Source: Arthrobacter sp. AZCC_0090
Lineage (GTDB): Bacteria; Actinomycetota; Actinomycetes; Actinomycetales; Micrococcaceae
DNA length: 64,000 bases
Reading direction: 5' to 3'
NCBI RefSeq assembly: GCF_014207375.1
Contig: NZ_JACHEE010000012.1
Coordinates: 62,001-126,000, forward strand
Below, piece after piece: positions 43,596 through 52,902 of the stretch. Made by a program: the position numbers and the translations under genes. How positions within the stretch are numbered: position 1 is the stretch's first letter; every line of letters starts with the position of its first letter. The notes under the pieces were generated by a model that had not been told where the DNA came from, did not search any database, and saw nothing but the letters and a program-made list of their open reading frames with translations.

Positions 43596-44509
43596 GAGGC
43601 GGGGTTTTCGAATGGACCCGCCACGTGCAGCTTGGCACTGAACTTTTGGCGGGCAGCACGGCGGCTTGCTTGGCGGGCAGGGTCGGGAACAGGAGCGGCC
43701 AGCAGCAGCTTCTGCGTGTAGGCCTCTTTCGGCTGAGTGGTGACCTTGGCGGCGTCTCCGGTTTCGATGATTTCTCCCTTGTACATGACCGCAACACGAT
43801 GGCTGATGTAGCGCACCACCGAGAGGTCGTGGGTCACAAAGAGGTACGAAACCCCCGTGCGCTCCTGGATTTCGATAAATAGGTCAAGGACACGTGACTG
43901 GTTCGACAGGTCGAGTGCGCTGACAGGCTCGTCGCAGACGATCAGGCGCGGATCCCGGCACAGTGCCCTGGCGATGGCGATACGCTGACGTTGTCCGCCG
44001 GAGAATTCCCGGGGCAGCCGGTTTGATGCGTCCCGTGGAAGATGGACCTGTTCAAGCAGGTCTTTCACCCGCTGTTCGGCCTCAGCCCGCCTGGTGCCTG
44101 CGGTGAGCAAGGGCTCCGTAAGGATGTCAAGCACGGTCAGGGCCGGATTAAGTGACGTGTAAGGGTCTTGGAACACGACCTGGATTTCATCGCTGAGGCT
44201 CCGCCGCTGGTTGCGGTTCATGGCCGAGATGACTTGGCCGTCGTAGCGGATGAGTCCAGTGGTAACCGGTGCAAGTCCGAGAACTGCACGGCCCAGGGTG
44301 GTCTTTCCCGAGCCTGATTCGCCCACCAATCCAACTGTTTCGCCCGCCCGTATGTCTAGTGAGACCCCCTTGAGGGCTAGGAAATCGGGGCTGCGCCATT
44401 TTTTGGAAGGGTATTGGACGGTTACGTTCTCAATGCTCAGCAACGGACCGTCGGATCCATTGTGTGATTCTGCGGGGACTTCAACGGAGGCGATCATGTG
44501 GCTTCCCAT
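43592..44509 (-). CDS. Oligopeptide/dipeptide-type ABC transporter ATPase (DppF-like)
   Basis: A 305-residue ATPase: Walker A GESGSGKTT, Q-loop VVFQDPYTSLNP, signature FSGGQRQRIAIARAL, Walker B LIVCDEPVSALD, H-loop FVTHDLSVV, and the C-terminal Opp/Dpp extension. The start shares a base with the stop of the permease-ATPase fusion gene (TGATG). It is the second ATPase of the importer. Confidence 0.9.
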
Positions 44510-46323
44510 CAGGCGGTTTGTGCCCTTTTAGGCAACTTCGGCATGCTTTTCAAAGGGGACCTCGGCGTGGCGTCCTCCAAAGTGGATGACAGCAGCATCC
44601 GCGTGTATGCATCCTGCGGGGCCGAGAACAGCTCCTTGACGGAGGCAGTTTCAACGATTTTTCCGGTATGCATGACGGCCACGCGATCACAGATGTCGGC
44701 AACCACGCCGAAATCGTGGGTCACGAGGATGACGCCCATGTTGCGTTCCGCCTGCAGGGACCGGATCAGGTCGAGTATTTCGGCTTGGACCGTGACGTCC
44801 AAAGCGGTAGTCGGCTCGTCCGCGATCAACAGATCAGGATCACAGGAAATCGCGCCGGCGATGAGTACCCGCTGTGCCATGCCTCCTGATATTTGATGCG
44901 GATACGAGGAGTACACCCGGGCGGGGTCGTTGATGCCCACGCGTTCAAGGAGACCGAGCAGGAGTGCCTTTGCCTCCTTGGCTGAGACCTTCATGTGCTG
45001 GCGTACCGGCTCTGCCAATTGGGAACCAATGGTGAACGATGGGTCCAGGTTGGACATAGGCTCCTGTGGCACGTAAGCGATGCGCTTTCCACGAAGTCGA
45101 TTCATGGCGCTACGCCCCAGTCCTTTCATCTCCGCGCCATCAAACAGCAGCCGGCCAGCCGAAACCCTCGCCTCCGGAGGCAACAGGCCGAGAAGGGAAA
45201 AGGCTGTCTGGCTCTTGCCGGAACCGGATTCTCCCACCAGTCCCAGGACCTGACCGCGGCGGACGGTCAGGGATACCCCGTCAACCACGGTTCGCCGACC
45301 GCCGTCGACCGGGTAATCCACCTTCAGATTGTCCACGGCGAGCAGGACATCGTCCGCCACTTCGGCGAAATCCCCAGCAGCCGATCCTTCGCTCGACGGT
45401 GCGCCATCACGGACGCGATCTGAGTGCCGTGTGGGCCGCCTCCTGGAGCCAGAGAGGCTATCGCGCAGGGAGTTGGCCAGCAGGGCGAGCGAGGCCGTGG
45501 TCATGCAGATGATCAGTGCGGGCCATAGGAGCAACAGCGGCGCGGAGTAGATGTTCGCGAACGCGTCGTTCAACATTGCGCCCCAGCTGGCTTCGGTGGG
45601 CGAACCCAGACCCAGGAAGGCGATGCCGGCCTGGATACCGATGGAAACGCCGAAGATCTGGGCAGCCTGAATGATGGAAGGGGCTTGGACAACGGGAAGG
45701 ATGTGCCGGCGCATGATCCGCGCATCAGACAGACCCGAGACCTTCGCCGCGTCAACGAACAGTTCCTCGCGTACTGACACTACGGATGCCCGAACCAACC
45801 GGTAGACGGACGGCGAAACGATCAGTCCGAGGACCGCCATGGCGACGTAAGTACTCTGGGAAACCGCGGCCATGACCACAAGGAGGATGATGATGGCCGG
45901 GACCGCCATGATGAAGTTGCTGGCCCAGGCCAGGATGGCGTCGGCACGACCGCGATAGTAGCCGCCAAAGAGACCGGCGGGTACACCCACGGCAAACGCG
46001 ACCAAAACGGCCACGCAAGCTGCAGCCAGACTGGTCTGGCCTCCGTACAGCAATCGGGCCACAACATCGCGCCCCACGCCATCGGCACCAAGGGGGTGTT
46101 GCTGGCTCATTGGCGCAAGGGTCTCGGCAAGCGATGACTTAATCGGATCCTGGTCCGTGAGGAAAGGAGCCAGAACGCTCGCGGCAGTCAGCAGCAACAG
46201 GACGAAGATGCAGCAGATGGCGACGGGGTCCTGGAGCAGCCTGACGACGATGTGACGTCGCTTAGCCGTCTCCCCGCTCGCAGCTGTGGCGGTCACTGTG
46301 CCGTCAATAGGAGGGATGGTCAT
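44509..46323 (-). CDS. Fused DppC-type permease and DppD-type ATPase
   Basis: A 604-residue fusion. Residues 1-~290 are a DppC permease (hydrophobic start RLLQDPVAICCIFVLLLL, HPLGADGVGRDVVARLLYG, the EAA-like loop AAKVSGLSDARIMRRHILP). A charged linker (~290-325) leads to an ATPase with GESGSGKSQ, YVPQEPMSNLDP, ISGGMAQRVLIAGA and LIADEPTTALDVT. Separate genes are the norm; this fusion occurs in some actinobacterial and rhizobial transporters. The start overlaps the DppB stop as ATGA. Confidence 0.9.
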   Translation of the reverse strand: MTIPPIDGTVTATAASGETAKRRHIVVRLLQDPVAICCIFVLLLLTAASVLAPFLTDQDPIKSSLAETLAPMSQQHPLGADGVGRDVVARLLYGGQTSLAAACVAVLVAFAVGVPAGLFGGYYRGRADAILAWASNFIMAVPAIIILLVVMAAVSQSTYVAMAVLGLIVSPSVYRLVRASVVSVREELFVDAAKVSGLSDARIMRRHILPVVQAPSIIQAAQIFGVSIGIQAGIAFLGLGSPTEASWGAMLNDAFANIYSAPLLLLWPALIICMTTASLALLANSLRDSLSGSRRRPTRHSDRVRDGAPSSEGSAAGDFAEVADDVLLAVDNLKVDYPVDGGRRTVVDGVSLTVRRGQVLGLVGESGSGKSQTAFSLLGLLPPEARVSAGRLLFDGAEMKGLGRSAMNRLRGKRIAYVPQEPMSNLDPSFTIGSQLAEPVRQHMKVSAKEAKALLLGLLERVGINDPARVYSSYPHQISGGMAQRVLIAGAISCDPDLLIADEPTTALDVTVQAEILDLIRSLQAERNMGVILVTHDFGVVADICDRVAVMHTGKIVETASVKELFSAPQDAYTRMLLSSTLEDATPRSPLKSMPKLPKRAQTA

Positions 46324-47261
46324 TCTGCACGCACCTTGGGGTTGAGCCAGCCGTAGGCCAGGTCAGCAATGAGATTTACGACGACAACGATCAGGACCAT
46401 CACGATCACGACGCCCAGCACCACCGGCGCGTCTCCCTGGACCGCCGCCGAAGTCGCGATGCTGCCGATGCCCCGAAGCCCGAAGACTTTTTCGACGATG
46501 ACAGCTCCTCCGACCAGTCCGATGAATTGAAGGGAGAGCACGGTAACAGCCGGAGGTGCCGCATTGCGGAGGACGTGCTTGAATACAATCCGCCGGTCGC
46601 TCAAGCCGCGGCTGCGGAGTGTGCGTACGTAGTCCAGTTTGAGCACGTCAAGCATGGAGCCGCGAAGTTGCAGGGTGGTTGCGGCGGTGGCTCCGAATGC
46701 CAGTGCAACCGACGGCAAGGTAATGGATCGCAACCATTCAACCGCAGAGCGCTGGAATGGCACGAAACCTGTCGCTGGCAGCCAACCGAGGTTGACCGCG
46801 ACCACCATGGCCAGAACGAGCGCCACGAGGAACCCGGGGATCGAATCGGCCAGTACCGCCGAAGCCTGGACGGTCTTATCGAACCAGCCGGCACGGACAG
46901 CTGCCAGCGAGCCCAGGATGACACTGACCAAGGCTGACAGGATCAAGGCACCGAAAATGATCGACAAGGTCACGGGCAGGCCATTGAACAACGTGGTTGA
47001 GACGGGCACGTTGTTGAACCACGACTTGCCCAGGTCGCCGCTGAGAGTTGTACCGAGCCAATCGAAATAGCGGGCCCCCAGCGGTCGGTCGAGCCCGAGT
47101 TCCGCGGCCTTGGCCAAGGCCTGTTCCGGCGTCGCTGTTTCCCCCACAATGTTGCGAGCCACGTCAGATCCTGTGTAATTCAGCAAGATGTAGGTCGCGC
47201 TGGCGACAAGGATCACGAGCAGGATCCCTGCCAACAGGCGCCGAATCAGAAACACGGCCAT
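46320..47261 (-). CDS. Dipeptide-type ABC transporter permease (DppB-like)
   Basis: A 313-residue membrane protein with six hydrophobic segments, N-terminus VFLIRRLLAGILLVILVASATYILLN, and the DppB cytoplasmic loop YVRTLRSRGLSDRRIVFKHVLRNAAPPAV. It partners the fused DppC half. It lies 39 bases after the binding-protein gene. Confidence 0.9.
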   Translation of the reverse strand: MAVFLIRRLLAGILLVILVASATYILLNYTGSDVARNIVGETATPEQALAKAAELGLDRPLGARYFDWLGTTLSGDLGKSWFNNVPVSTTLFNGLPVTLSIIFGALILSALVSVILGSLAAVRAGWFDKTVQASAVLADSIPGFLVALVLAMVVAVNLGWLPATGFVPFQRSAVEWLRSITLPSVALAFGATAATTLQLRGSMLDVLKLDYVRTLRSRGLSDRRIVFKHVLRNAAPPAVTVLSLQFIGLVGGAVIVEKVFGLRGIGSIATSAAVQGDAPVVLGVVIVMVLIVVVVNLIADLAYGWLNPKVRAE

Positions 47262-47300
47262 CCCGTCCTCCTTCTAGTTACTGGTGGTCTTGAGCCGGGG

Positions 47301-48821
47301 CTACTGGCTAGCTGGCTTGAAGTTGAACAAGGGCGGGGTCTGGTAGAACGGATGCATTGTGACCTGGACGTTCTTCGAGGAAGCGTAGACGTCCTTCACA
47401 ACATCCCAAGGTGCATCCCAGGCCTGCTGGACCAAGTACGTGTTCAGCTCCTTATACAGGGCGACCTGCGCAGATCCGGTGGAGGTACTGATCCGAGACA
47501 ACAAGTCAGTTACATGCTGGTCTTCGTAGTGGAATGGGTTCCACGTGGCCTGCTTGGAAACGATGAGCTGGATGGCGATCCAGGGATCGGCGCCTCCTGT
47601 CTTGAAGTAGGACATGGCGTACTTGCCCGCAAGAATTGAGGGCATGAATTGATCGAATGGAATTTTGTCCAGTTTGACCCTCACACCGACGTTCCCCAAC
47701 TGCTCAACCATGGCAGCCTGCATCTCTGGGAAGAGCGATGAAATGTCGGGCATGACAACGTCGAAACCGTTAGCGTAGCCAGCCTCAGCGAGCAGCGCTT
47801 TGGCTTTCGCAGGGTCATATTTGTAAGTCTGATCCAGTTCGGGCACAAAAGCTTCGCTGTCGGACGTGAAATGTTGGGTCGTCGGCGTCCCCAGGCCCTT
47901 CTTGGCGATTTTTACAATGGATGCGCTGTCGAACGCGTAGTTGAGAGCTTGACGCACTCGGACATCGGCAAGAGCCGGTACGATCGCGCCCTTCTTGTCC
48001 CAGATGTAGAGTCCTTCAACGACCCCGGGAGTAACCGTGTCAACCTTGAGGCCGCCGGCCTTGGCAGCGTCGACGCGGTCCGGTGAAATGCCGGCGCCGT
48101 CGAGCTGACCAGACAGAAGCGCATTGGTCCGCGCAGTCGGGTCGGACATCGTCTTGATGTCTACCTTTTCAAACGGGTAGGAATTCTTCTCCCAATAGTT
48201 CGGATTCGCGACGAATCCGTACTCGGTGCCGGCCGTGGTGGTAGCCGCGTCGAGGGTGTAGGGTCCCGAACCCACGGGGACCTGGGGACTCGTGAGTGAC
48301 TTCGGGCTGGCGATCATACCGGGAACATTCGCCAGGCTTCTCAGAAGCGATGGAGTCGGGGTGGACAACTTAACCACGACAGTTGAAGGATTTGTAACTT
48401 GAACGTCAGAAATTGCTTTGATCAGGGCTGCAGCTTCACCTTTTCCGGCTTTCGTGTGCAGCAGGTTGGCCTTGACCGCTTCTGCGTCAAGCGGGGTTCC
48501 GTCGCTGAACTTCACGTCGGTCCGCAGCTTGAGCGTCAGAGTAGTCAGGGATGCGTCGTAGTCCCACGAAGTAGCGAGGTTCGCGGTGGGAGCACCCTTG
48601 GCGTCCATGTGAAGCAGCGCATCGAAGACCGGTTCGTAGTACTGTTCGGCATTCCCCATGCTTGCTTCGGCCAGATCCCAAGACTTCAGGGACTGGGATA
48701 CAGCAAGATTCAGGGTGCCACCGGCTTTGGCGCCACCTGATGCAGCGCCCCCGCTACCCCCGCAGGCTGACATCGCCAGCGCCAGCGACACGGCGCCGGC
48801 AAGTATGAGCTTTCGTTTCAT
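47301..48821 (-). CDS. Extracellular solute-binding lipoprotein, family 5
   Basis: A 506-residue protein; ATG 48821 (MKRKLILAGAVSLALAMSAC) with the lipobox Cys at residue 20, followed by a Gly/Ala-rich linker. Family 5 features: LNLAVSQSLKSWDLAEASMGN, TLTLKLRTDVKFSDGTPLDAEAVKANLLHT, VRVRQALNYAFD. Such proteins bind peptides, but members with ROK and Gfo/Idh neighbours often bind sugars or opines. First gene of the transporter operon. Confidence 0.9.
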   Translation of the reverse strand: MKRKLILAGAVSLALAMSACGGSGGAASGGAKAGGTLNLAVSQSLKSWDLAEASMGNAEQYYEPVFDALLHMDAKGAPTANLATSWDYDASLTTLTLKLRTDVKFSDGTPLDAEAVKANLLHTKAGKGEAAALIKAISDVQVTNPSTVVVKLSTPTPSLLRSLANVPGMIASPKSLTSPQVPVGSGPYTLDAATTTAGTEYGFVANPNYWEKNSYPFEKVDIKTMSDPTARTNALLSGQLDGAGISPDRVDAAKAGGLKVDTVTPGVVEGLYIWDKKGAIVPALADVRVRQALNYAFDSASIVKIAKKGLGTPTTQHFTSDSEAFVPELDQTYKYDPAKAKALLAEAGYANGFDVVMPDISSLFPEMQAAMVEQLGNVGVRVKLDKIPFDQFMPSILAGKYAMSYFKTGGADPWIAIQLIVSKQATWNPFHYEDQHVTDLLSRISTSTGSAQVALYKELNTYLVQQAWDAPWDVVKDVYASSKNVQVTMHPFYQTPPLFNFKPASQ

Positions 48822-49189
48822 GGTCTTACTCCTCGTTGGGGAACTCTTTGGATGACTGGAAATCAATTGCAAGCTCGGGCTTGCTGGTGTGCGGAAGATC
48901 GGATTATCGGGAGCCGCGCGGCTAGGGGAGCCTGTCTGTCAGAGGCGGCGGATGGATGCCTGCTGGGTGAACAAAGTCGCGTTGTTGCAGATAAGCGCGG
49001 GCCGGACTGCTGTCCTGGATGGTTGCCATTCTTTGGCCTGCCCGGATGCCTTTCGAAAGAGTCCGGCCTGCGTAAGGACGTTGCTGACGGTTGTGGTCGG
49101 ATCAGTTTCACGTCCAGGCCTTTCTACAGTGCTTTGCTGTGGCCCCCGTCACTGCTTTGTTTAAGCATCATTTAGCGTTCATCTGTTCG

Positions 49190-49218
49190 CAAGATGCCGG
49201 AATTAGTTTTCTGATCGG
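49190..49218. promoter_or_regulatory. Operator-like element upstream of the dipeptide-type transporter
   Basis: The 29 bases beginning CAAGATGCCG and ending ATCGG match the sequence at 51659-51687 at 20 of 29 positions without gaps, including the first ten bases. That second site overlaps a palindrome next to the ROK regulator gene. It is 370 bases upstream of the binding-protein start. Confidence 0.4.
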
Positions 49219-49469
49219 CGTAATTGTGGCGGAAGCTCGGCCTTGCTCGACTCAGGATTGATGGCGGGCAATAGCTCCCATTCGGGCGTCAGCCCGGCCA
49301 TGATCATGCTGTACTGGGCGCAGATCGCTCCGGCGTGGACCAGGACGGAATGGAATCTTCTACGGAGAGTCAAACGGGGTCCTCCGAGGGTGACTGGGCC
49401 GGGATGCTTCCGCTGCCTTCAGCGGCGACGGGGAATCGGGGCAGCTTGCTAGTGGCGCGGGACAGGATC

Positions 49470-49500
49470 GGCCGGCTGCTCGGGAGATAAGCAGCCGGCC
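49470..49500. terminator. 11-bp GC-rich hairpin downstream of the TIM-barrel gene
   Basis: GGCCGGCTGCT (49470-49480) pairs perfectly with AGCAGCCGGCC (49490-49500), loop of nine bases, 33 bases after the minus-strand gene stop at 49534. There is no U-tract, so termination may be weak or the hairpin may protect the mRNA end. Confidence 0.6.
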
Positions 49501-49533
49501 GGGGACTTCTCGCCGCCGTTGTCGTTTCCGGCT

Positions 49534-50442
49534 TCAGCGGGAAGCGGCCTCCAATCCGAAGTGGTTGGAGAGCCAGCGGCCGCAAAGATCAACGCTCTCT
49601 TCGGGGGCTTCCGTGGTGCCGCGGTCCACTTCGACAACCACCCATCCTGTGAAGTCGTCACCGGCGGCGGCCAAGATTCCGGGGATGTCGGCGTCGCCGG
49701 TTCCCGGCTCGGTCCAGATTCCAGCACGGACTGTGGACCGGTAGTCAATGTCCTCCGTGCGGCTCCTGAGTGCGACATCCAGGCGGTAGTCCTTGATGTG
49801 GATCCCGGCGAGGCGGTCGCGATATTCGGCGATGATCAGGGCCGGATCGATGCCCGTCCACGCAAAGTGGCCGGCGTCGGGACCGAACTTCAGGATCCTT
49901 TCGTCCACGCTGTCCAGGACGAACCGTGCGTCATCAGCGGTTTCCACCCAGGTTCCAATGTGCGGGTGCAGGGCGGCCACGGCGCCTTCGGCCGTGATGA
50001 TCTGCGCAGCTTCGGCGAGATAGTCCCTGACCCGTTCCAACCGGGAAAGGTCAAGGCCATGGCCGACGGCGGGATGCGCCACCCGGGGTGCGTCACGTTG
50101 CATGCCCATTGCGAGGAAGAGCAGCTCATTTCCTAGCTCAACGTTGTTGGCGGCAAGTACTTTGGCGCGTTCCAGGTACTGTGCGCGGTCTCCGGGCTGC
50201 TCTTCCCAGGGCATGCCGACATAGCCCGGACCGGGACGAATGCCCGCGGATTCAAGAGCCCGTGCGTAGTCGGCCACACTGGATCCGGCCGGTACCTCGG
50301 ATTGGATCGCGGTGAAGCCTGCGGCAGCGATTCTCGCAAGGCGTTCCGGTAGCGCAGGCGCAAGTCCCGGGTTGATCCATCCGTCGTCCGTGGCGACCCA
50401 CTGGAGGGGATTGATGGCGAACTGGCTGGGGGAGATTGGCAA
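49534..50442 (-). CDS. Sugar phosphate isomerase/epimerase-like TIM-barrel protein
   Basis: A 302-residue xylose-isomerase-like barrel: FAINPLQWVATDDGWINPGLAPALPERL, GPGYVGMPWEE, and the metal-binding end HPHIGTWVET, KFGPDAGHFAWTG, HIKDYRLD, VVVEVDRGT. It resembles IolE/IolI-type inosose dehydratases and isomerases. It follows a Gfo/Idh gene by 57 bases, a pairing typical of inositol or keto-sugar catabolism. It is strongly similar along its whole length to the protein at 55305-56237. Confidence 0.87.
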   Translation of the reverse strand: MPISPSQFAINPLQWVATDDGWINPGLAPALPERLARIAAAGFTAIQSEVPAGSSVADYARALESAGIRPGPGYVGMPWEEQPGDRAQYLERAKVLAANNVELGNELLFLAMGMQRDAPRVAHPAVGHGLDLSRLERVRDYLAEAAQIITAEGAVAALHPHIGTWVETADDARFVLDSVDERILKFGPDAGHFAWTGIDPALIIAEYRDRLAGIHIKDYRLDVALRSRTEDIDYRSTVRAGIWTEPGTGDADIPGILAAAGDDFTGWVVVEVDRGTTEAPEESVDLCGRWLSNHFGLEAASR

Positions 50443-50499
50443 ATCAAACTCTTTTCGGTGAAGTGGCCGAAGCCCTTGGATGGTGTCTGAAAGCCGCCG

Positions 50500-51594
50500 T
50501 CAGGAATTGAACAGCGGCGCCGGGCGGTCGGTCCGACTCTGAAGGACGATGGATTGGCCGGCGGCCGCGGCCTCGTCAATCGCGAGCATGGTGTCAAGGA
50601 CGTGGAAAGCGAAACCTGAATTGGCCCTATGAGGCCCACCGGCAAGGGCTCCGGCCAAATCATCTACACCAAGACCGCGGCGGTGTTGCTCCGGCGTTCC
50701 CACGAGTCCGAAAAGCTGAGTGACAGGTGCGAGCACCCGCCAGTCACTGTGCTCGTGCCGCTTAAGCCGGACATCGCCGTCGAACGTATTCGGGTCATTC
50801 AGGCTGAGTGTTCCTTCGGTGCCATAGATCTCGATCCTGGGCAGTGTCGTGTCCCATACGTCGAAGCTCATGAGTACCGTGCCTATAGCGCCAGAGGTAA
50901 AGGAAAACACTGCCGAGGTGTGTGTGTTGACGGAGACCGGGATCTCGTCCACTACGCGGCCCGGTGCGGTGACCTTTCGTGTTGGGGATCCGATGCGCGC
51001 ATCCGCGCTCACCCGGTGGATCGGACCGAGGCAGTTGACGAGTGCGGCTATGTAGTACGGGCCCATGTCCATGACCGGTCCACCGCCCGGCTCGAACAGG
51101 AAACCGGGATTCGGATGCCATGTTTCGGCCCGGGACGAACGCACGAACGCACTCGCTCCGATGGGTGCCCCGATGTAGCCGGAGTCAATCGCGTGCCGGG
51201 CCGTTTGCCCGGCGCTGCCGAGAAAGGTGTCCGGTGCGGATCCGAGAATGCCCGGGTTCTCCCGTTCGGCCTTGAGCATGAGCAGGGCATCTTCCCGGGT
51301 GGTTGCCAGCGGCTTTTCAACGTAAACGCTCTTGCCGGCGTCCAGCGCTCGGATAACGGTAGATGCATGCAGGTTGGGCGGCGTTAGGTTGATGACGACG
51401 TCGATACTCTCGTTCGCAAGAAGGGCGTCAGTGCCGCCGGAGCCTGGAACCGAGAACTCCGAGGCAAGCGAAGCGGCCCGCGCGTGATCGATGTCTGCGA
51501 TGTAGCTGACCTTCAGATGCGGATACTTTTGCAGTCCCTGCATGTAGCGGGCTGAGATATTGCCGGCACCCACGATGCCGATGTTGAGAGTCAC
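50500..51594 (-). CDS. Gfo/Idh/MocA-family oxidoreductase
   Basis: A 364-residue dehydrogenase starting at GTG 51594 (MTLNIGIVGAGNISARYMQGL) behind GAAAGGA; the frame extends to 51900 but overlaps the ROK promoter. Motifs: GAGNIS, SVYVEKPLAT, and the substrate domain GGGPVMDMGPYYIAALV with Asp and Tyr at the catalytic motif, where the common D-x-G-x-H His is replaced. Divergent from the ROK gene and probably repressed by it. Confidence 0.87.
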   Translation of the reverse strand: MTLNIGIVGAGNISARYMQGLQKYPHLKVSYIADIDHARAASLASEFSVPGSGGTDALLANESIDVVINLTPPNLHASTVIRALDAGKSVYVEKPLATTREDALLMLKAERENPGILGSAPDTFLGSAGQTARHAIDSGYIGAPIGASAFVRSSRAETWHPNPGFLFEPGGGPVMDMGPYYIAALVNCLGPIHRVSADARIGSPTRKVTAPGRVVDEIPVSVNTHTSAVFSFTSGAIGTVLMSFDVWDTTLPRIEIYGTEGTLSLNDPNTFDGDVRLKRHEHSDWRVLAPVTQLFGLVGTPEQHRRGLGVDDLAGALAGGPHRANSGFAFHVLDTMLAIDEAAAAGQSIVLQSRTDRPAPLFNS

Positions 51595-51670
51595 TTGATT
51601 TCCTTTCAGAGACGCGGAAGCCGCTATTGGGAGGCTATCGGCGGGCGTCTTTGTGCCACAAGATGCCGAT

Positions 51671-51693
51671 TTAAGTCCGATCATCGGATTTAA
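51671..51693. promoter_or_regulatory. Palindromic operator between the dehydrogenase and ROK genes
   Basis: TTAAGTCCGAT (51671-51681), one base, then ATCGGATTTAA (51683-51693): an 11-1-11 inverted repeat with a single mismatch. It is 27 bases upstream of the ROK start and 77 upstream of the GTG of the divergent dehydrogenase. This is the likely ROK binding site; similar half-sites occur at 49190-49218 and 56286-56306. Confidence 0.65.
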
Positions 51694-51720
51694 CTTGATG
51701 ATCTGGGGCATAATGAATGC

Positions 51721-52902
51721 ATGAGCGAGATAGCACCGGACCGGTCGCCGGCAAATGCGATCCTGCGTTTGGTGGCCGCAGGTAAGGTGACCAGCCGTGC
51801 CCAAGCCGCGCGAGTGACTGGGATGGCCCGCTCGACCATCGGGCTGCACGTGGATCAAATGCTCCGCGATGAGGTTCTGACAGAGATGGAGGAGGCCCAA
51901 GGGGCGAGGGGTCGTCCGGCGAAGGAACTGACGGTGGGCAGGGGCGCCGGCTACGTCGTGGATGTGATCTTTGATCGGACAAATACGTGCGTGGCCATTT
52001 CAGATGCCAGCGCCGCCATTGTGCAGTCACGTATCATCGATATTCTCTTGAATCCGGACCCAAAGGCCGTTATGGAGAAAGTTCTCGGTACTGCAGACGA
52101 TCTCCTGTCCGACCATGGTCTTCTGCATTCCGACATTCGTCAGGTCATAGCCAGCGTCCCGGCACCCGTTGATTTCCATGAGGGGGTCACGGCACACCGT
52201 TCCATCATGGCGGGCTGGGAGGGCATTCAGATCGCGAGAATCCTGGGTGAGTATTTCGGCGCCCCGGCACTCATGGATAACGATGCAAATCTTATGGCCT
52301 TAGGGGCGGCCACAACTTTGCATAGTGACGAGCTGCCATTGCTGCACCTGCAGCTTTCGACCGGGATCGGTGCAGGACTCATCACGGCGGATGCAAAGAT
52401 CCACCGCGGTGCCGACGGTTCCGCAGGAGACATCGGCCATCTTCGCATAGACAACCTCGCGGACGCGCGCTGCCAGTGCGGCAAGGTCGGTTGCATAGGC
52501 GCCTACGCGAGCCTTCATGCCGTCATGTCCCAGCTCGGTATTGAACAAGGCGCGGATGTCGATCCGCGAGCCGGACAGAAGGCCCTTTCGCAGATGGTTC
52601 GAAAGGCAGATCCAGCCGCATTGGCGGCGTTACGTGATGCGGCCGGTCACTTGGGACAGCTGACCGCAATCCTGGTGGATATGTTCAATCCGAGGACGAT
52701 CGTTCTGGGCGGACCAATGGTTGAACTCAGCGATGATGTGCTCTCAACAATCAGGGGGGTTGTTTATCAAGAGGCGATGTCCATCGCTACTCGCCGCTTG
52801 GTAATCAGCCCCTCGCGGCTCGGAAACAAGGCTGCCTTGGTAGGAGCTGCACGATTGGGGGCCGATGAGCTACTTGATGGGTCGTCTGCACGGAGTAGCT
52901 AG
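51721..52902 (+). CDS. ROK-family transcriptional regulator
   Basis: A 393-residue repressor-type ROK protein. N-terminal winged helix (LVAAGKVTSRAQAARVTGMARSTIGLHVDQM), then the sugar-kinase-like fold with ALMDNDANLMALG, LSTGIGAGLIT, and the zinc motif CQCGKVGC. ROK repressors respond to sugars or sugar phosphates. It is divergent from the Gfo/Idh-TIM operon and convergent with the amidohydrolase gene, overlapping its end by four bases. Confidence 0.92.
   Translation: MSEIAPDRSPANAILRLVAAGKVTSRAQAARVTGMARSTIGLHVDQMLRDEVLTEMEEAQGARGRPAKELTVGRGAGYVVDVIFDRTNTCVAISDASAAIVQSRIIDILLNPDPKAVMEKVLGTADDLLSDHGLLHSDIRQVIASVPAPVDFHEGVTAHRSIMAGWEGIQIARILGEYFGAPALMDNDANLMALGAATTLHSDELPLLHLQLSTGIGAGLITADAKIHRGADGSAGDIGHLRIDNLADARCQCGKVGCIGAYASLHAVMSQLGIEQGADVDPRAGQKALSQMVRKADPAALAALRDAAGHLGQLTAILVDMFNPRTIVLGGPMVELSDDVLSTIRGVVYQEAMSIATRRLVISPSRLGNKAALVGAARLGADELLDGSSARSS

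Larger units (their letters stand above)
48822..49533. other. 712-base intergenic region
   Basis: I see no convincing gene here; short open frames on both strands have no recognisable sequence. It holds the upstream region of the transporter operon, an operator-like element at 49190-49218, and a hairpin at 49470-49500 near the end of the TIM-barrel gene. A decayed gene cannot be ruled out. Confidence 0.55.

Noticed and set aside
48889..49164. Small plus-strand frame upstream of the binding-protein gene
   Set aside because: No ribosome site or recognisable sequence; the region looks non-coding.
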